25,202 nt of DNA. It comes from JBASNZ01 sp049657775 (GTDB taxonomy: Bacteria; Actinomycetota; Coriobacteriia; Anaerosomatales; Anaerosomataceae). The stretch covers positions 1 through 25,202 of the forward strand of contig JBASNZ010000113.1 of the NCBI GenBank assembly GCA_049657775.1, written 5' to 3'. Of this stretch, positions 15,854 to 22,329 are shown piece after piece (the first letter of the stretch is position 1; each line of letters opens with the position of its first letter). The position numbers were made by a program, and so were the translations under genes. The notes beneath the pieces were generated by a model. It worked only from the letters and a program-made list of their open reading frames with translations. It was not told where the DNA came from and made no database searches.

Positions 15854-17077
15854 ATGGCGATCAATGACATTCCGCGCACGATCTGGTGGGAGGACGGCAA
15901 GGTCGTCCTCGTCGACCAATCCAGGCTGCCGCTCCAGGGCGATCTGCTCGTGTGCAACACCTACGAGGGCGTCTGCCACGCGATCCGCGGCATGGCGGTG
16001 CGTGGAGCTCCCGCTCTCGGCGTGGCGGCGGCGCTTGCCGTGGCACTGTGGGCGACGACCGAGGGCGCCGAGATCGACCACATGAGCACCTTTCTCGCCG
16101 GGCTCGATGCGGTGGCCGATGAGATAGCCTCCACGCGGCCGACGGCGGTCAACCTTGCGTGGGGTGCCGAGCGCATGAAGCGCTTCGCGCGCGACAACTC
16201 CGACGTCGGTCTCGACGAACTGCGTGACTTGATCGTCCAGGAGGCGCTTGCCGTGCGGGCCGAGGACGAGAAGCGGAATCGGGCGATCGGCGCCAACGGC
16301 ACCGCGCTCATCGAGCCCGGGAGCCGCGTGCTCACGCATTGCAACGCGGGTTCCCTCGCTACGGCGTACTTCGGTACGGCGCTGGGCGTCATCTTCACCG
16401 CGCACGAGCAGGGCAAGATCGAGGGCGTGTGGGTGGACGAGACTCGTCCGGTGCTGCAGGGCGCCCGACTGACCGCCTGGGAGCTCAAGCTTGCCGGCGT
16501 ACCCTTCAAACTCATCACCGACAATACGGCCGCCAGCGTCATGCGCGCCGGCTGGGTCGACGCTGTGATCGTCGGCGCCGATCGTATCGCCGCGAACGGC
16601 GACGTCGCCAACAAGATCGGCACGTACGGGCTTGCGGTGCTGTGCAAGGAGCACGGCATCCCGTTCTACGTGGCGGCGCCGACCTCGACGGTGGACCTTA
16701 CACTCGCTACGGGCGACGACATCACCATCGAGGAGCGCGACCCGCGCGAGGTCACGGGCGTGACTGTCGCCGGCATCATCGAGCCCGACTCGGCCGCCGC
16801 GTCGCGCGCGTTCGACGTGCTCACCTTGGAGGGCCCATACCAGGTGCCGTTGCAAAAGGGGCACCAGCTCCTCATCGACCGCAAGGGTGCTGCCTACAAG
16901 TTCGACGGCTGGTTCCGGATCGCACCCCCGGGCGTTGAGGTCTACAACCCCGCATTCGACGTGACTCCCGCGGAGTACGTTACTGCGATCATCACCGAGC
17001 GCGGCGTGACGCGGGCGCCGTACGGTGAGTCACTGGCGGGCGCGTGCTGCGGCTCCGGTGCGATTCACGAGCTCTAG
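15854..17077 (+). CDS. mtnA: S-methyl-5-thioribose-1-phosphate isomerase with an unusual C-terminal insertion
   Basis: Converts methylthioribose-1-phosphate to methylthioribulose-1-phosphate in the methionine salvage pathway. The eIF2B-like fold is clear: IRGMAVRGAPALGVAAAL near 40-60, THCNAGSLAT with the catalytic Cys163, VDETRPVLQGARLTAWEL, VGADRIAANGDVANKIGTY with the catalytic Asp243, and VYNPAFDVTPAEYVTAIIT. At 407 residues it is about 50 longer than usual. The excess lies between REVT (ending at Thr301) and RIAP (from Arg355), where relatives have about five residues. The insert includes TLEGPYQVPLQKGHQ and YKFDGWF and looks like a small beta-rich element. The ATG at 15854 is preferred over 15848 because GGGAG lies six bases upstream. 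No other methionine-salvage gene is nearby. Confidence 0.93.
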   Translation: MAINDIPRTIWWEDGKVVLVDQSRLPLQGDLLVCNTYEGVCHAIRGMAVRGAPALGVAAALAVALWATTEGAEIDHMSTFLAGLDAVADEIASTRPTAVNLAWGAERMKRFARDNSDVGLDELRDLIVQEALAVRAEDEKRNRAIGANGTALIEPGSRVLTHCNAGSLATAYFGTALGVIFTAHEQGKIEGVWVDETRPVLQGARLTAWELKLAGVPFKLITDNTAASVMRAGWVDAVIVGADRIAANGDVANKIGTYGLAVLCKEHGIPFYVAAPTSTVDLTLATGDDITIEERDPREVTGVTVAGIIEPDSAAASRAFDVLTLEGPYQVPLQKGHQLLIDRKGAAYKFDGWFRIAPPGVEVYNPAFDVTPAEYVTAIITERGVTRAPYGESLAGACCGSGAIHEL

Positions 17078-17086
17078 GAGAGTGGC

Positions 17087-17995
17087 GTGTCGATAGCGGC
17101 ATTGATGACGGTGATCCTCGGGGTACTCGGCTATGTCGGCCTGGGCGTCGCGCTGCGTGTGGGCAAGCTTCTCACGCCGGAAGACTCGAAGCCCCTGAAC
17201 ACACTGCTCATCTACGTGGCGCTGCCCGCGCTGGTCTTCACGACCGTGCAGCCCGCCGAGGTGAGCGTGAAGCTGGTCGCCATACCGGGGCTGGCCTGGG
17301 TGATCGTCCTGGCAGGCCTGGCGCTGGCGCTTCTGGCAGCAAAGGCGTTCGGCCTGAAGGGCGCCGTTGCGGGCGCCTTCTTGCTCACTGCGGTATTCGG
17401 CAATACAGGCTACATCGGCTATCCGGTCGCCTCGGCGCTCATGGGCGACACGGGCCTCGTGCGCGCGATCTTCTACGACATCTTCGGCAACACCGCGGCG
17501 ATCGTGACGATCGGCTCGCTCGTGGCCAGCAGGTTCGGCGAGCACGACATCAAGGTCGATCCCTTGCGCGAGATCGCCACGTTCCCGCCGTTCATAGCGC
17601 TCGCGCTCGCGCTGTTGCTGCGGTCAGTTGCCGTTCCGATTCCGGTAATGGATTGGTTGGGCGTCCTCGGTAAGCTCGTGGTGCCGCTCATCATGGTATC
17701 CGTCGGTCTATCGCTCAAGCCCGGGAGGCTCAAAGAGCACCTCCCGATAGTCTCGGCGATAGCAGTGATCAAGTTGTTGGTGCTGCCGCTTCTTGCGTGG
17801 GGTCTCGGTTCGCTCTTGCTCAAAGACGAGGCGTCCGTGCGGGTCCTCGTGCTTGAGGCGGGGGTCCCTTCGATGATGCTCACCGTGGTGATCGGCATGC
17901 GGTTCAAGCTTGATGTCGACCTGATCGCCTCGGCGATCCTGGTCACGACGGTGGGGGCGATCGTCACGATCCCGCTGCTACAGCTGCTCGTGTAG
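17087..17995 (+). CDS. AEC-family (auxin efflux carrier type) permease
   Basis: A 302-residue membrane protein with ten hydrophobic segments in two halves of five, the AEC/BART superfamily plan. Seen: a first helix from ALMTVILGVLGYVGLGVAL, then LLTPEDSKPLNTLLIYVALPALVF, which holds the conserved N-x-x-x-x-x-x-L-P-x-x-x-F pattern, and GNTGYIGYPVA with the broken-helix N-T-G-Y-I-G-Y-P. In the second half, LGKLVVPLIMVSVGLSL is the matching pattern. AEC carriers move small organic anions such as malate or other metabolites; the substrate is not predictable. The GTG at 17087 has AGGAGAG upstream and follows mtnA by nine bases, so it is probably co-transcribed. That makes a compound linked to methionine salvage one possibility (inference). 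Confidence 0.88.
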   Translation: MSIAALMTVILGVLGYVGLGVALRVGKLLTPEDSKPLNTLLIYVALPALVFTTVQPAEVSVKLVAIPGLAWVIVLAGLALALLAAKAFGLKGAVAGAFLLTAVFGNTGYIGYPVASALMGDTGLVRAIFYDIFGNTAAIVTIGSLVASRFGEHDIKVDPLREIATFPPFIALALALLLRSVAVPIPVMDWLGVLGKLVVPLIMVSVGLSLKPGRLKEHLPIVSAIAVIKLLVLPLLAWGLGSLLLKDEASVRVLVLEAGVPSMMLTVVIGMRFKLDVDLIASAILVTTVGAIVTIPLLQLLV

Positions 17996-18026
17996 CGTCG
18001 CGCCCCGGGAGGGGAGTGCGCGCGCA

Positions 18027-18707
18027 ATGCTGATAGCGGGGCTGCTCGACCTCATCGCGCCAACCCGGTGTGCCGGATGCGATCTGCCCGGAAGCACGAT
18101 GTGTCCCGCGTGCGCCTCCGCGATCGTTCGTGCTGATGCCGATACCAGCTGTACCCGGTGCGGTGCGATCGGTGCGGGAAGCGGCGGTGCCCGCTGCGTC
18201 GAGTGCGAGGGCCGCGAGTTCGGATTCGAGGCGGCGCTGGCGGTTGGCCCGTTCGAGCCGCCGTTGTCGCGTGCGATAACGCTCTACAAGGATTCCGGTG
18301 AGCGCCGCTACTCGGGGTTCCTGGGCGCCATTCTCGCGGATACCTGCAGCCGGTGGTCCGGTTGGCCAGACGTCGTCGTGCCCGTTCCGCCAACACGGGC
18401 CGCTCGTTCTCGCCGGGGGTTCGACCACACGCTGCCGCTCGCACGCGCGGTCGGCGACGCGCTCGCGGTCCCGGTCGAGCGTCGGCTGTGCGTCTCGGGC
18501 CGGCGGGACCAGCGAGCACTTGGTCGTGATGCGCGTTTCGCCAACATGGCGGGGGCGTTTTCGGTCGTTGGTGAGGTCGGTCTGCCCACCAGGGTGCTAC
18601 TCGTGGACGACGTGATGACAACGGGGGCCACGCTTGATGCGGCGTCCAGGGCACTCCTGGCGGCCGGTGCGAGCCACGTGCGGGTCATCGTGCTCGCCCG
18701 CGCGTAG
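18027..18707 (+). CDS. comF: ComF-family phosphoribosyltransferase-like protein
   Basis: A 226-residue protein. The N terminus carries eight cysteines in four C-x2-C pairs (15/18, 26/29, 42/45, 57/60), a double zinc-binding site typical of ComF. The C-terminal part is a PRTase fold with VVVPVPPTRAARSRRGFDH and the PRPP-binding motif VLLVDDVMTTGATL at about 188-201. In naturally competent bacteria ComF helps bring single-stranded DNA into the cytoplasm, with contacts to ComFA and PriA. In other lineages the family is kept without known competence and its reaction is unproven. No other competence gene lies nearby. The ATG at 18027 has GGAGGGGAG upstream and follows the permease gene by 31 bases. 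Confidence 0.9.
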   Translation: MLIAGLLDLIAPTRCAGCDLPGSTMCPACASAIVRADADTSCTRCGAIGAGSGGARCVECEGREFGFEAALAVGPFEPPLSRAITLYKDSGERRYSGFLGAILADTCSRWSGWPDVVVPVPPTRAARSRRGFDHTLPLARAVGDALAVPVERRLCVSGRRDQRALGRDARFANMAGAFSVVGEVGLPTRVLLVDDVMTTGATLDAASRALLAAGASHVRVIVLARA

Positions 18708-18712
18708 CGAGC
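18692..18712 (+). terminator. Hairpin overlapping the comF stop codon
   Basis: GCTCGC (18692-18697) pairs with GCGAGC (18707-18712) across a nine-base loop that holds the TAG stop. There is no T-tract after it. It is short but could limit read-through into the leader that follows. Confidence 0.35.
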
Positions 18713-18727
18713 GCGCCCGTGCTCATC

Positions 18728-18736
18728 TGCTACACT
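18728..18736 (+). promoter_or_regulatory. Extended -10 promoter candidate for the structured leader
   Basis: TGC-TACACT matches an extended -10 element. Transcription would begin near 18743, about twelve bases before the first strand of the P1 helix of the leader. I see no -35 match, as is usual for extended -10 promoters. Confidence 0.4.
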
Positions 18737-18754
18737 TCTGAGTGCTTCCATCCG

Positions 18755-19001
18755 GGTCTGTGGTTGCGGGCGCTTCGGCGCCCCAGTCCAAGGTAGGCGC
18801 GGCCGAAAGGACCCACGTAAGCACGTGCGGCTCGGCCGGCGTGCGAGCATGGCGCGCCTTAGGGGTAAGTCGTACCGTTCGCGTTCTCGCGGGCGAGAGG
18901 GCCGGTAGTGAGATGACATCAAGCGGAAGCCCCGGTACGCGAGTGTGGGGCCAAAGACCAGGTCAGCCGGATGGAAGTACCTCGATATCTGACAGGAGGT
19001 A
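18755..19001 (+). promoter_or_regulatory. Large structured 5' leader with sequestered ribosome binding site: candidate riboswitch of unrecognised class
   Basis: A closing helix P1 joins GGTCTGTGG (18755-18763) to CCAAAGACC (18951-18959) with eight pairs and one G-A mismatch. Inside lie a UUCG-capped hairpin (GGGCGC 18768-18773 with 18778-18783); a branched arm closed by AGGCGCG (18795-18801) with CGCGCCT (18853-18859), holding GCCGA/TCGGC and a CACGT-AAGC-ACGTG hairpin; an arm TACCG (18873-18877) with CGGTA (18903-18907), capped by TCTCG/CGAGA; and CCCC (18930-18933) with GGGG (18947-18950) next to P1. After P1, GTCAG (18962-18966) can pair with CTGAC (18989-18993), or TACCTC (18978-18983) can pair with GAGGTA (18996-19001), which is the ribosome binding site. 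These two pairings cross, so they would be alternatives. I could not match it by eye to lysine, T-box, SAM, glycine, cobalamin, c-di-GMP, c-di-AMP, Mg or RNase P elements. Confidence 0.6.
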
Positions 19002-19004
19002 AGG

Positions 19005-19877
19005 ATGTCACGACTGCGGATAGCACCGGCGATCCTTGTGGCGTCGTTGCTCGTGACGGCCCTCGGCGGATGCGCCAAGAAGGCCGAGGAGCCGACGCTT
19101 ACTCCCACGGTCGCACCTCCTGTGATCGTCTCGGCTGGAGTGCTCAAAGCCGGCGTCGAGATGGACTATCCGCCATTCGCGGGTGAGGACGAGGGTCAAA
19201 AGGTCGGCATCGACATCGATGTGGCCGCCGCGATCGCCGAGCGCCTGGGACTCACGCTCGAGCTCGTGGACGTCTCCACCGCCGACATCCCGAAGGCGCT
19301 CGAGGGCAAGCAGATCGATATCGCGCTTGGAGCCACTCCCATCACCGATGCCATCCTCGGAAACGTCACGTTCGCGGGCTCGTATCTCAGCGACGGCCCG
19401 GCGCTTTTCTCGGTGTCGGCCTCGTCGACCGCCGCGGCAACAGGCACGGTCGCGCCCGAGGCCGGTAGAGACCCCGACGACCTCGCCTCGCTCAAGGTTG
19501 GCGCGCAGAAGGAATCCGCCGCGTTCTGGGCGCTCCAGTCCGAGTACGGCGAGGGCTTTGTCACATCTTTCGACACGCTTCGGGCGGCCTTCGAAGCACT
19601 CGCGGCCGGGCAGGTCGACGTTGTCGCATGCGATGCGGTCGTGGGCGCGTATCTCGCACGCGACTTCCCGACCATCGCGTATGCGGCGCAACTCTCACCG
19701 GCGGTTCCGCTTGGAGTCGCGGTCGGCAAGGACGCCACCGACCTGGAGACCGCTGTGCGTGATACGCTCGACGCGCTCGCGGGCGAAGGCGTGCTCGACG
19801 CCATCCGTGCGAAGTGGGTGGGGACTCTCCCCAAGCTTGAGGTCAGCTCGTCCGAGGAGAACTCAGTCACCCCGTAG
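19005..19877 (+). CDS. Family 3 solute-binding lipoprotein of an ABC importer, atypical ligand site
   Basis: A 290-residue lipoprotein: signal peptide with lipobox L-G-G-C (Cys23), then a Pro/Thr-rich linker, then a periplasmic-binding-protein type II fold (about 40-280). Family 3 features are DYPPFAG, IDIDVAAAIAERLGL and VDVVACDAVVGAYL. Compared with the second receptor at 20074, two ligand positions differ. The stretch after Thr111 reads P-I-T-D-A where amino acid receptors have x-x-P-E-R with the carboxylate-binding Arg. The GAQKESAAF segment replaces the usual V-Q-x-G-T-T. The ligand may therefore not be a normal alpha-amino acid. The ATG at 19005 has GGAGGT upstream, and that site can be masked by the leader RNA. 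An own terminator-like hairpin follows. Confidence 0.85.
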   Translation: MSRLRIAPAILVASLLVTALGGCAKKAEEPTLTPTVAPPVIVSAGVLKAGVEMDYPPFAGEDEGQKVGIDIDVAAAIAERLGLTLELVDVSTADIPKALEGKQIDIALGATPITDAILGNVTFAGSYLSDGPALFSVSASSTAAATGTVAPEAGRDPDDLASLKVGAQKESAAFWALQSEYGEGFVTSFDTLRAAFEALAAGQVDVVACDAVVGAYLARDFPTIAYAAQLSPAVPLGVAVGKDATDLETAVRDTLDALAGEGVLDAIRAKWVGTLPKLEVSSSEENSVTP

Positions 19878-19908
19878 GCTCACTCATTCTGTATCAAATC
19901 ATGCAAGG

Positions 19909-19926
19909 CCCACGCAGTGGCGTGGG
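19909..19926 (+). terminator. Terminator-like hairpin after the first receptor gene
   Basis: CCCACGC (19909-19915) pairs with GCGTGGG (19920-19926) around an AGTG loop. The outer bases GCAA (19903-19906) and TTGC (19933-19936) could extend it. The T-tract is poor. It separates the riboswitch-led gene from the rest of the transporter genes. Confidence 0.55.
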
Positions 19927-19932
19927 GTCGTA

Positions 19933-19962
19933 TTGCATACATCTGGCGAGCGGCTGTATCAT
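19933..19962 (+). promoter_or_regulatory. Promoter candidate for the second receptor/permease/ATPase genes
   Basis: TTGCAT (19933-19938) and TATCAT (19957-19962) are 18 bp apart. A second -10-like TATAGT lies at 19999-20004 without a good -35. Either gives a leader of 60 to 105 nt. The leader includes a hairpin, CGAGCGC (20024-20030) with GCGCTCG (20037-20043), 18 bases before the AGGAGGAGG ribosome binding site. No larger fold was seen in this 196-bp gap. Confidence 0.45.
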
Positions 19963-20073
19963 CGCACTGAGGGTTCCATCAGGATTCGGGAATTGCGGTA
20001 TAGTTATGCATCGTTGGCGGTAGCGAGCGCTTCAGGGCGCTCGGGCATCTTAGGGCAATCAGGAGGAGGACCC

Positions 20074-20898
20074 ATGAGTAGGACCAGCAGGCTGTTTGCG
20101 CTGCTCCTCGTCGTCGCTCTCGTCGCGAGCATGTTCGCTCTCGGCGGTTGCGCGAAGAAGGAGGAGACCACCCCGGCGACCGACGGGACAGAGACCCCGG
20201 CCGTGGAGCTGAAGACCATCGAGGCAGGCAAACTCCTCGTCGGTTCCGACACGGCGTTCCCGCCGTTCGAGTCGATGAATGGTGACGTTGCCGAGGGTTT
20301 CGACGTTGACCTGATGAAGGCCATCGGCGACAAGCTCGGTCTCGAAGTCGTCTTCATGACCGAGATCTTCGACACTCTGATCCCGACGCTCAAGGCTGGC
20401 GGCAAGTTCGACGTCATCGCCTCCGGCATGACGATCAAGCCCGAGCGCGAGCTGGAGATCGACTTCACCGATCCCTACTACGACTCGAACCAGTCGATCG
20501 CCATGAAGGAAGGCTCGACCTACACGGGTCCCGCCGACCTCGCCGGCAAGAAGATCGGCGTGCAGTCCGGTACGACCGGTGAGGCATGGGCCAAGGAGAA
20601 CGTCGAGGGTGCCACACTCGTTCCGTTCAAGAACGCCACGGACGCCTTTGCCGCCCTGCAGGCCGGCAACGTCGATGCAGTGGTCAACGACCTGCCTGTT
20701 ACCACCGAGCTCCTCAAGGATGACTCGCGCGGTATGGCGATCGTCGCCCAGATTCCCACGGGCGAGCAGTACGGCTTCGGCGTGAGCAAAGACAACCCCG
20801 ATCTCAAGGCAGCCATGAACACGGCGCTTGAGGAGCTTCGGGCGGACGGCACGTACGACGAGATCTACCAGAAGTGGTTCGGGATTCTTCCCGAATAG
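20074..20898 (+). CDS. Family 3 amino-acid-binding lipoprotein of an ABC importer
   Basis: A 274-residue lipoprotein with lipobox L-G-G-C (Cys26), a Thr/Glu/Pro linker and a canonical family 3 receptor fold. Ligand-site motifs are complete: DTAFPPFES (aromatic cage), FDVDLMKAI, SGMTIKPERE with the carboxylate-binding Arg125, GVQSGTTGEAWA, and VVNDLPV with the Asp that holds the alpha-amino group. It should bind a polar amino acid, though the side-chain specificity cannot be read. The end, YDEIYQKWFG, is typical. The ATG at 20074 has AGGAGGAGG upstream. Permease and ATPase genes follow on the same strand after a strong hairpin. With the receptor at 19005 it gives the transporter two unlike receptors. 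Confidence 0.93.
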   Translation: MSRTSRLFALLLVVALVASMFALGGCAKKEETTPATDGTETPAVELKTIEAGKLLVGSDTAFPPFESMNGDVAEGFDVDLMKAIGDKLGLEVVFMTEIFDTLIPTLKAGGKFDVIASGMTIKPERELEIDFTDPYYDSNQSIAMKEGSTYTGPADLAGKKIGVQSGTTGEAWAKENVEGATLVPFKNATDAFAALQAGNVDAVVNDLPVTTELLKDDSRGMAIVAQIPTGEQYGFGVSKDNPDLKAAMNTALEELRADGTYDEIYQKWFGILPE

Positions 20899-20930
20899 CT
20901 GACGTGCACGACCGGTTCTGTGTATTCTTC

Positions 20931-20960
20931 GGGGGACTCCTGATTCGTCAGGGGTCCCCC
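20931..20960 (+). terminator. Strong UUCG-capped hairpin between receptor and permease genes
   Basis: GGGGGACTCCTGA (20931-20943) pairs with 20948-20960 around a TTCG loop, 13 pairs with one T-G wobble. No T-tract follows (GTGAATATCC), so it more likely marks partial termination or protects the 3' end of the receptor messenger, which would keep receptor above permease. Confidence 0.65.
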
Positions 20961-20989
20961 GTGAATATCCGGCCACGATAGGGGCATGC

Positions 20990-22324
20990 ATGTTCGCTGT
21001 GACCTGCAAGTACCGGTACAGGCTTCTCGCTGCGGCGATCCTCGCCGTCGTGCTCTCGCTGACGATCGCACCGCTGGCCTTCGGGATGACGGACGCGAAG
21101 GTCACCGTGGATCGCGACACCGGCGGACAGCCCACGCGCTTCACGTTCGCCGCCACCATCGAAGACGACGTGGCGGTCACCGAGATCGCGTTTGCGTTCC
21201 TTGAGGGATTCGACACAGAAGACGTCGCAGTCGACGTCACCTTGCTTGAAGGTCTCAAGCGCATCGATGCTGCGTACACCTTCGGTGTCGACGACGACGG
21301 CGTTGTGCGGGTCGCGTTCGATCCGCCGATCCCGGCCTCCAGCAACCTGTTCATGCAGGTGCGCGATGTCGTGACGCCCATCGCAGGCGGCACGTACGAA
21401 CTCCCCGTCACCTACACGGCCGTAACCGCGGGGGGAGTCACCGAGGAGCGCACGCTCGAAGGACTCACGTTCAAGTACAAGACACCTCCCCGGGACGAGA
21501 TCATCTCGCGCTGGCTCGAGAATCAGGGCTGGGTAGAGGCGTGGAACAGCATCAAGATCCTCGACCTGTTCCTCAAGCCGCAGCAGTTCGTGCGAGCGGT
21601 CCCGCTGTTGTTCGCGGGGTGGCTCATGTCGCTCGCGCTCGTGCTGACCGCGTTCCCGCTGTCGATCATCGGTGGCCTGGGCACCGCGTTCATGAAGATG
21701 TCCAAGGTCCCGCCGATCCGATGGCTCGCGGCGGTCTACATCAACGTGATCCGGGGCACACCGCTGTTCCTGCAGATCTTTGTGGTCTTCATCGGTCTCA
21801 GGACCACGGGACTGCGGTTCCCGGACTTCATCTCGGCCATCGCCGTACTCACGCTCAACTCCTCGGCGTACCTGGCCGAGATCTTCCGAGCGGGCATCCA
21901 GTCGATCTCCAAGGGCCAGTTCGAAGCTGCCTCATCGCTTGGCATGACGTACTGGCAGGCGATGCGCTTCGTGATCATCCCGCAGACAGTGCGTCGCGTG
22001 CTGCCGACGATGACATCCGAGTTCATCTTGCTGTTCAAGGACACCGCGCTCTTTGCGGCTGTCGGCATCTTCGAGCTCATGCTGCGATCGCAGAACTTCG
22101 TGGCCCGGTCGGGTAACCTCACAGCGTATGTCGTGGCGGCGTTGTACTACCTCATCATCACCATCCCGCTCATCAATCTGGTGGGACGTCTGGAGGCCAA
22201 GCTCGCGCAGTCGGAGCACGGCGTCACCGCCGCGCCATCCAAGCGCCATCGGCATCAGCAGCCCGGTGCGATGCTATCGGGACCTGATTTCGAAACAACC
22301 GCCGCTCAGCATGAATCGAGGTGA
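20990..22324 (+). CDS. Polar amino acid ABC transporter permease with an extra N-terminal extracytoplasmic domain
   Basis: A 444-residue protein of two parts. Residues about 11-32 form a membrane helix or signal anchor. Residues about 33-175 are a soluble, beta-rich domain outside the membrane (starts near TDAKVTVDRDTGG, ends near LEGLTFKYKTPP) that I do not recognise. Residues about 190-420 are a complete HisM/GlnP-type permease: VYINVIRGTPLFLQIFVVF, LNSSAYLAEIFRAGIQSI and the EAA loop GQFEAASSLGMTYWQAMRFVIIPQ region that docks on the ATPase. Usual members are about 220-250 residues, so the N-terminal domain is an addition. It is not a receptor domain of the GlnPQ fusion type. A GGGG sequence precedes the ATG at 20990. 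It has no second permease partner, so it probably works as a homodimer. Confidence 0.88.
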   Translation: MFAVTCKYRYRLLAAAILAVVLSLTIAPLAFGMTDAKVTVDRDTGGQPTRFTFAATIEDDVAVTEIAFAFLEGFDTEDVAVDVTLLEGLKRIDAAYTFGVDDDGVVRVAFDPPIPASSNLFMQVRDVVTPIAGGTYELPVTYTAVTAGGVTEERTLEGLTFKYKTPPRDEIISRWLENQGWVEAWNSIKILDLFLKPQQFVRAVPLLFAGWLMSLALVLTAFPLSIIGGLGTAFMKMSKVPPIRWLAAVYINVIRGTPLFLQIFVVFIGLRTTGLRFPDFISAIAVLTLNSSAYLAEIFRAGIQSISKGQFEAASSLGMTYWQAMRFVIIPQTVRRVLPTMTSEFILLFKDTALFAAVGIFELMLRSQNFVARSGNLTAYVVAALYYLIITIPLINLVGRLEAKLAQSEHGVTAAPSKRHRHQQPGAMLSGPDFETTAAQHESR

Positions 22325-22329
22325 GTGCT

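Noticed and set aside
18755..18960. RNase P RNA, tmRNA, SRP RNA or 6S RNA
   Set aside because: I looked for the conserved GAGGAAAGTCC and ACAGA elements of RNase P, the tRNA-like ends of tmRNA and the GGAAG/AGCA core of SRP RNA; none is present. The fold also ends right at a ribosome binding site, which favours a leader.
18755..18960. Lysine riboswitch or T-box
   Set aside because: A multi-helix junction near a transporter first suggested the lysine class, but the conserved junction sequences (such as AGGTGCG and GCCGAAG in order) are missing. There is no TGG-ACCGCG T-box sequence.
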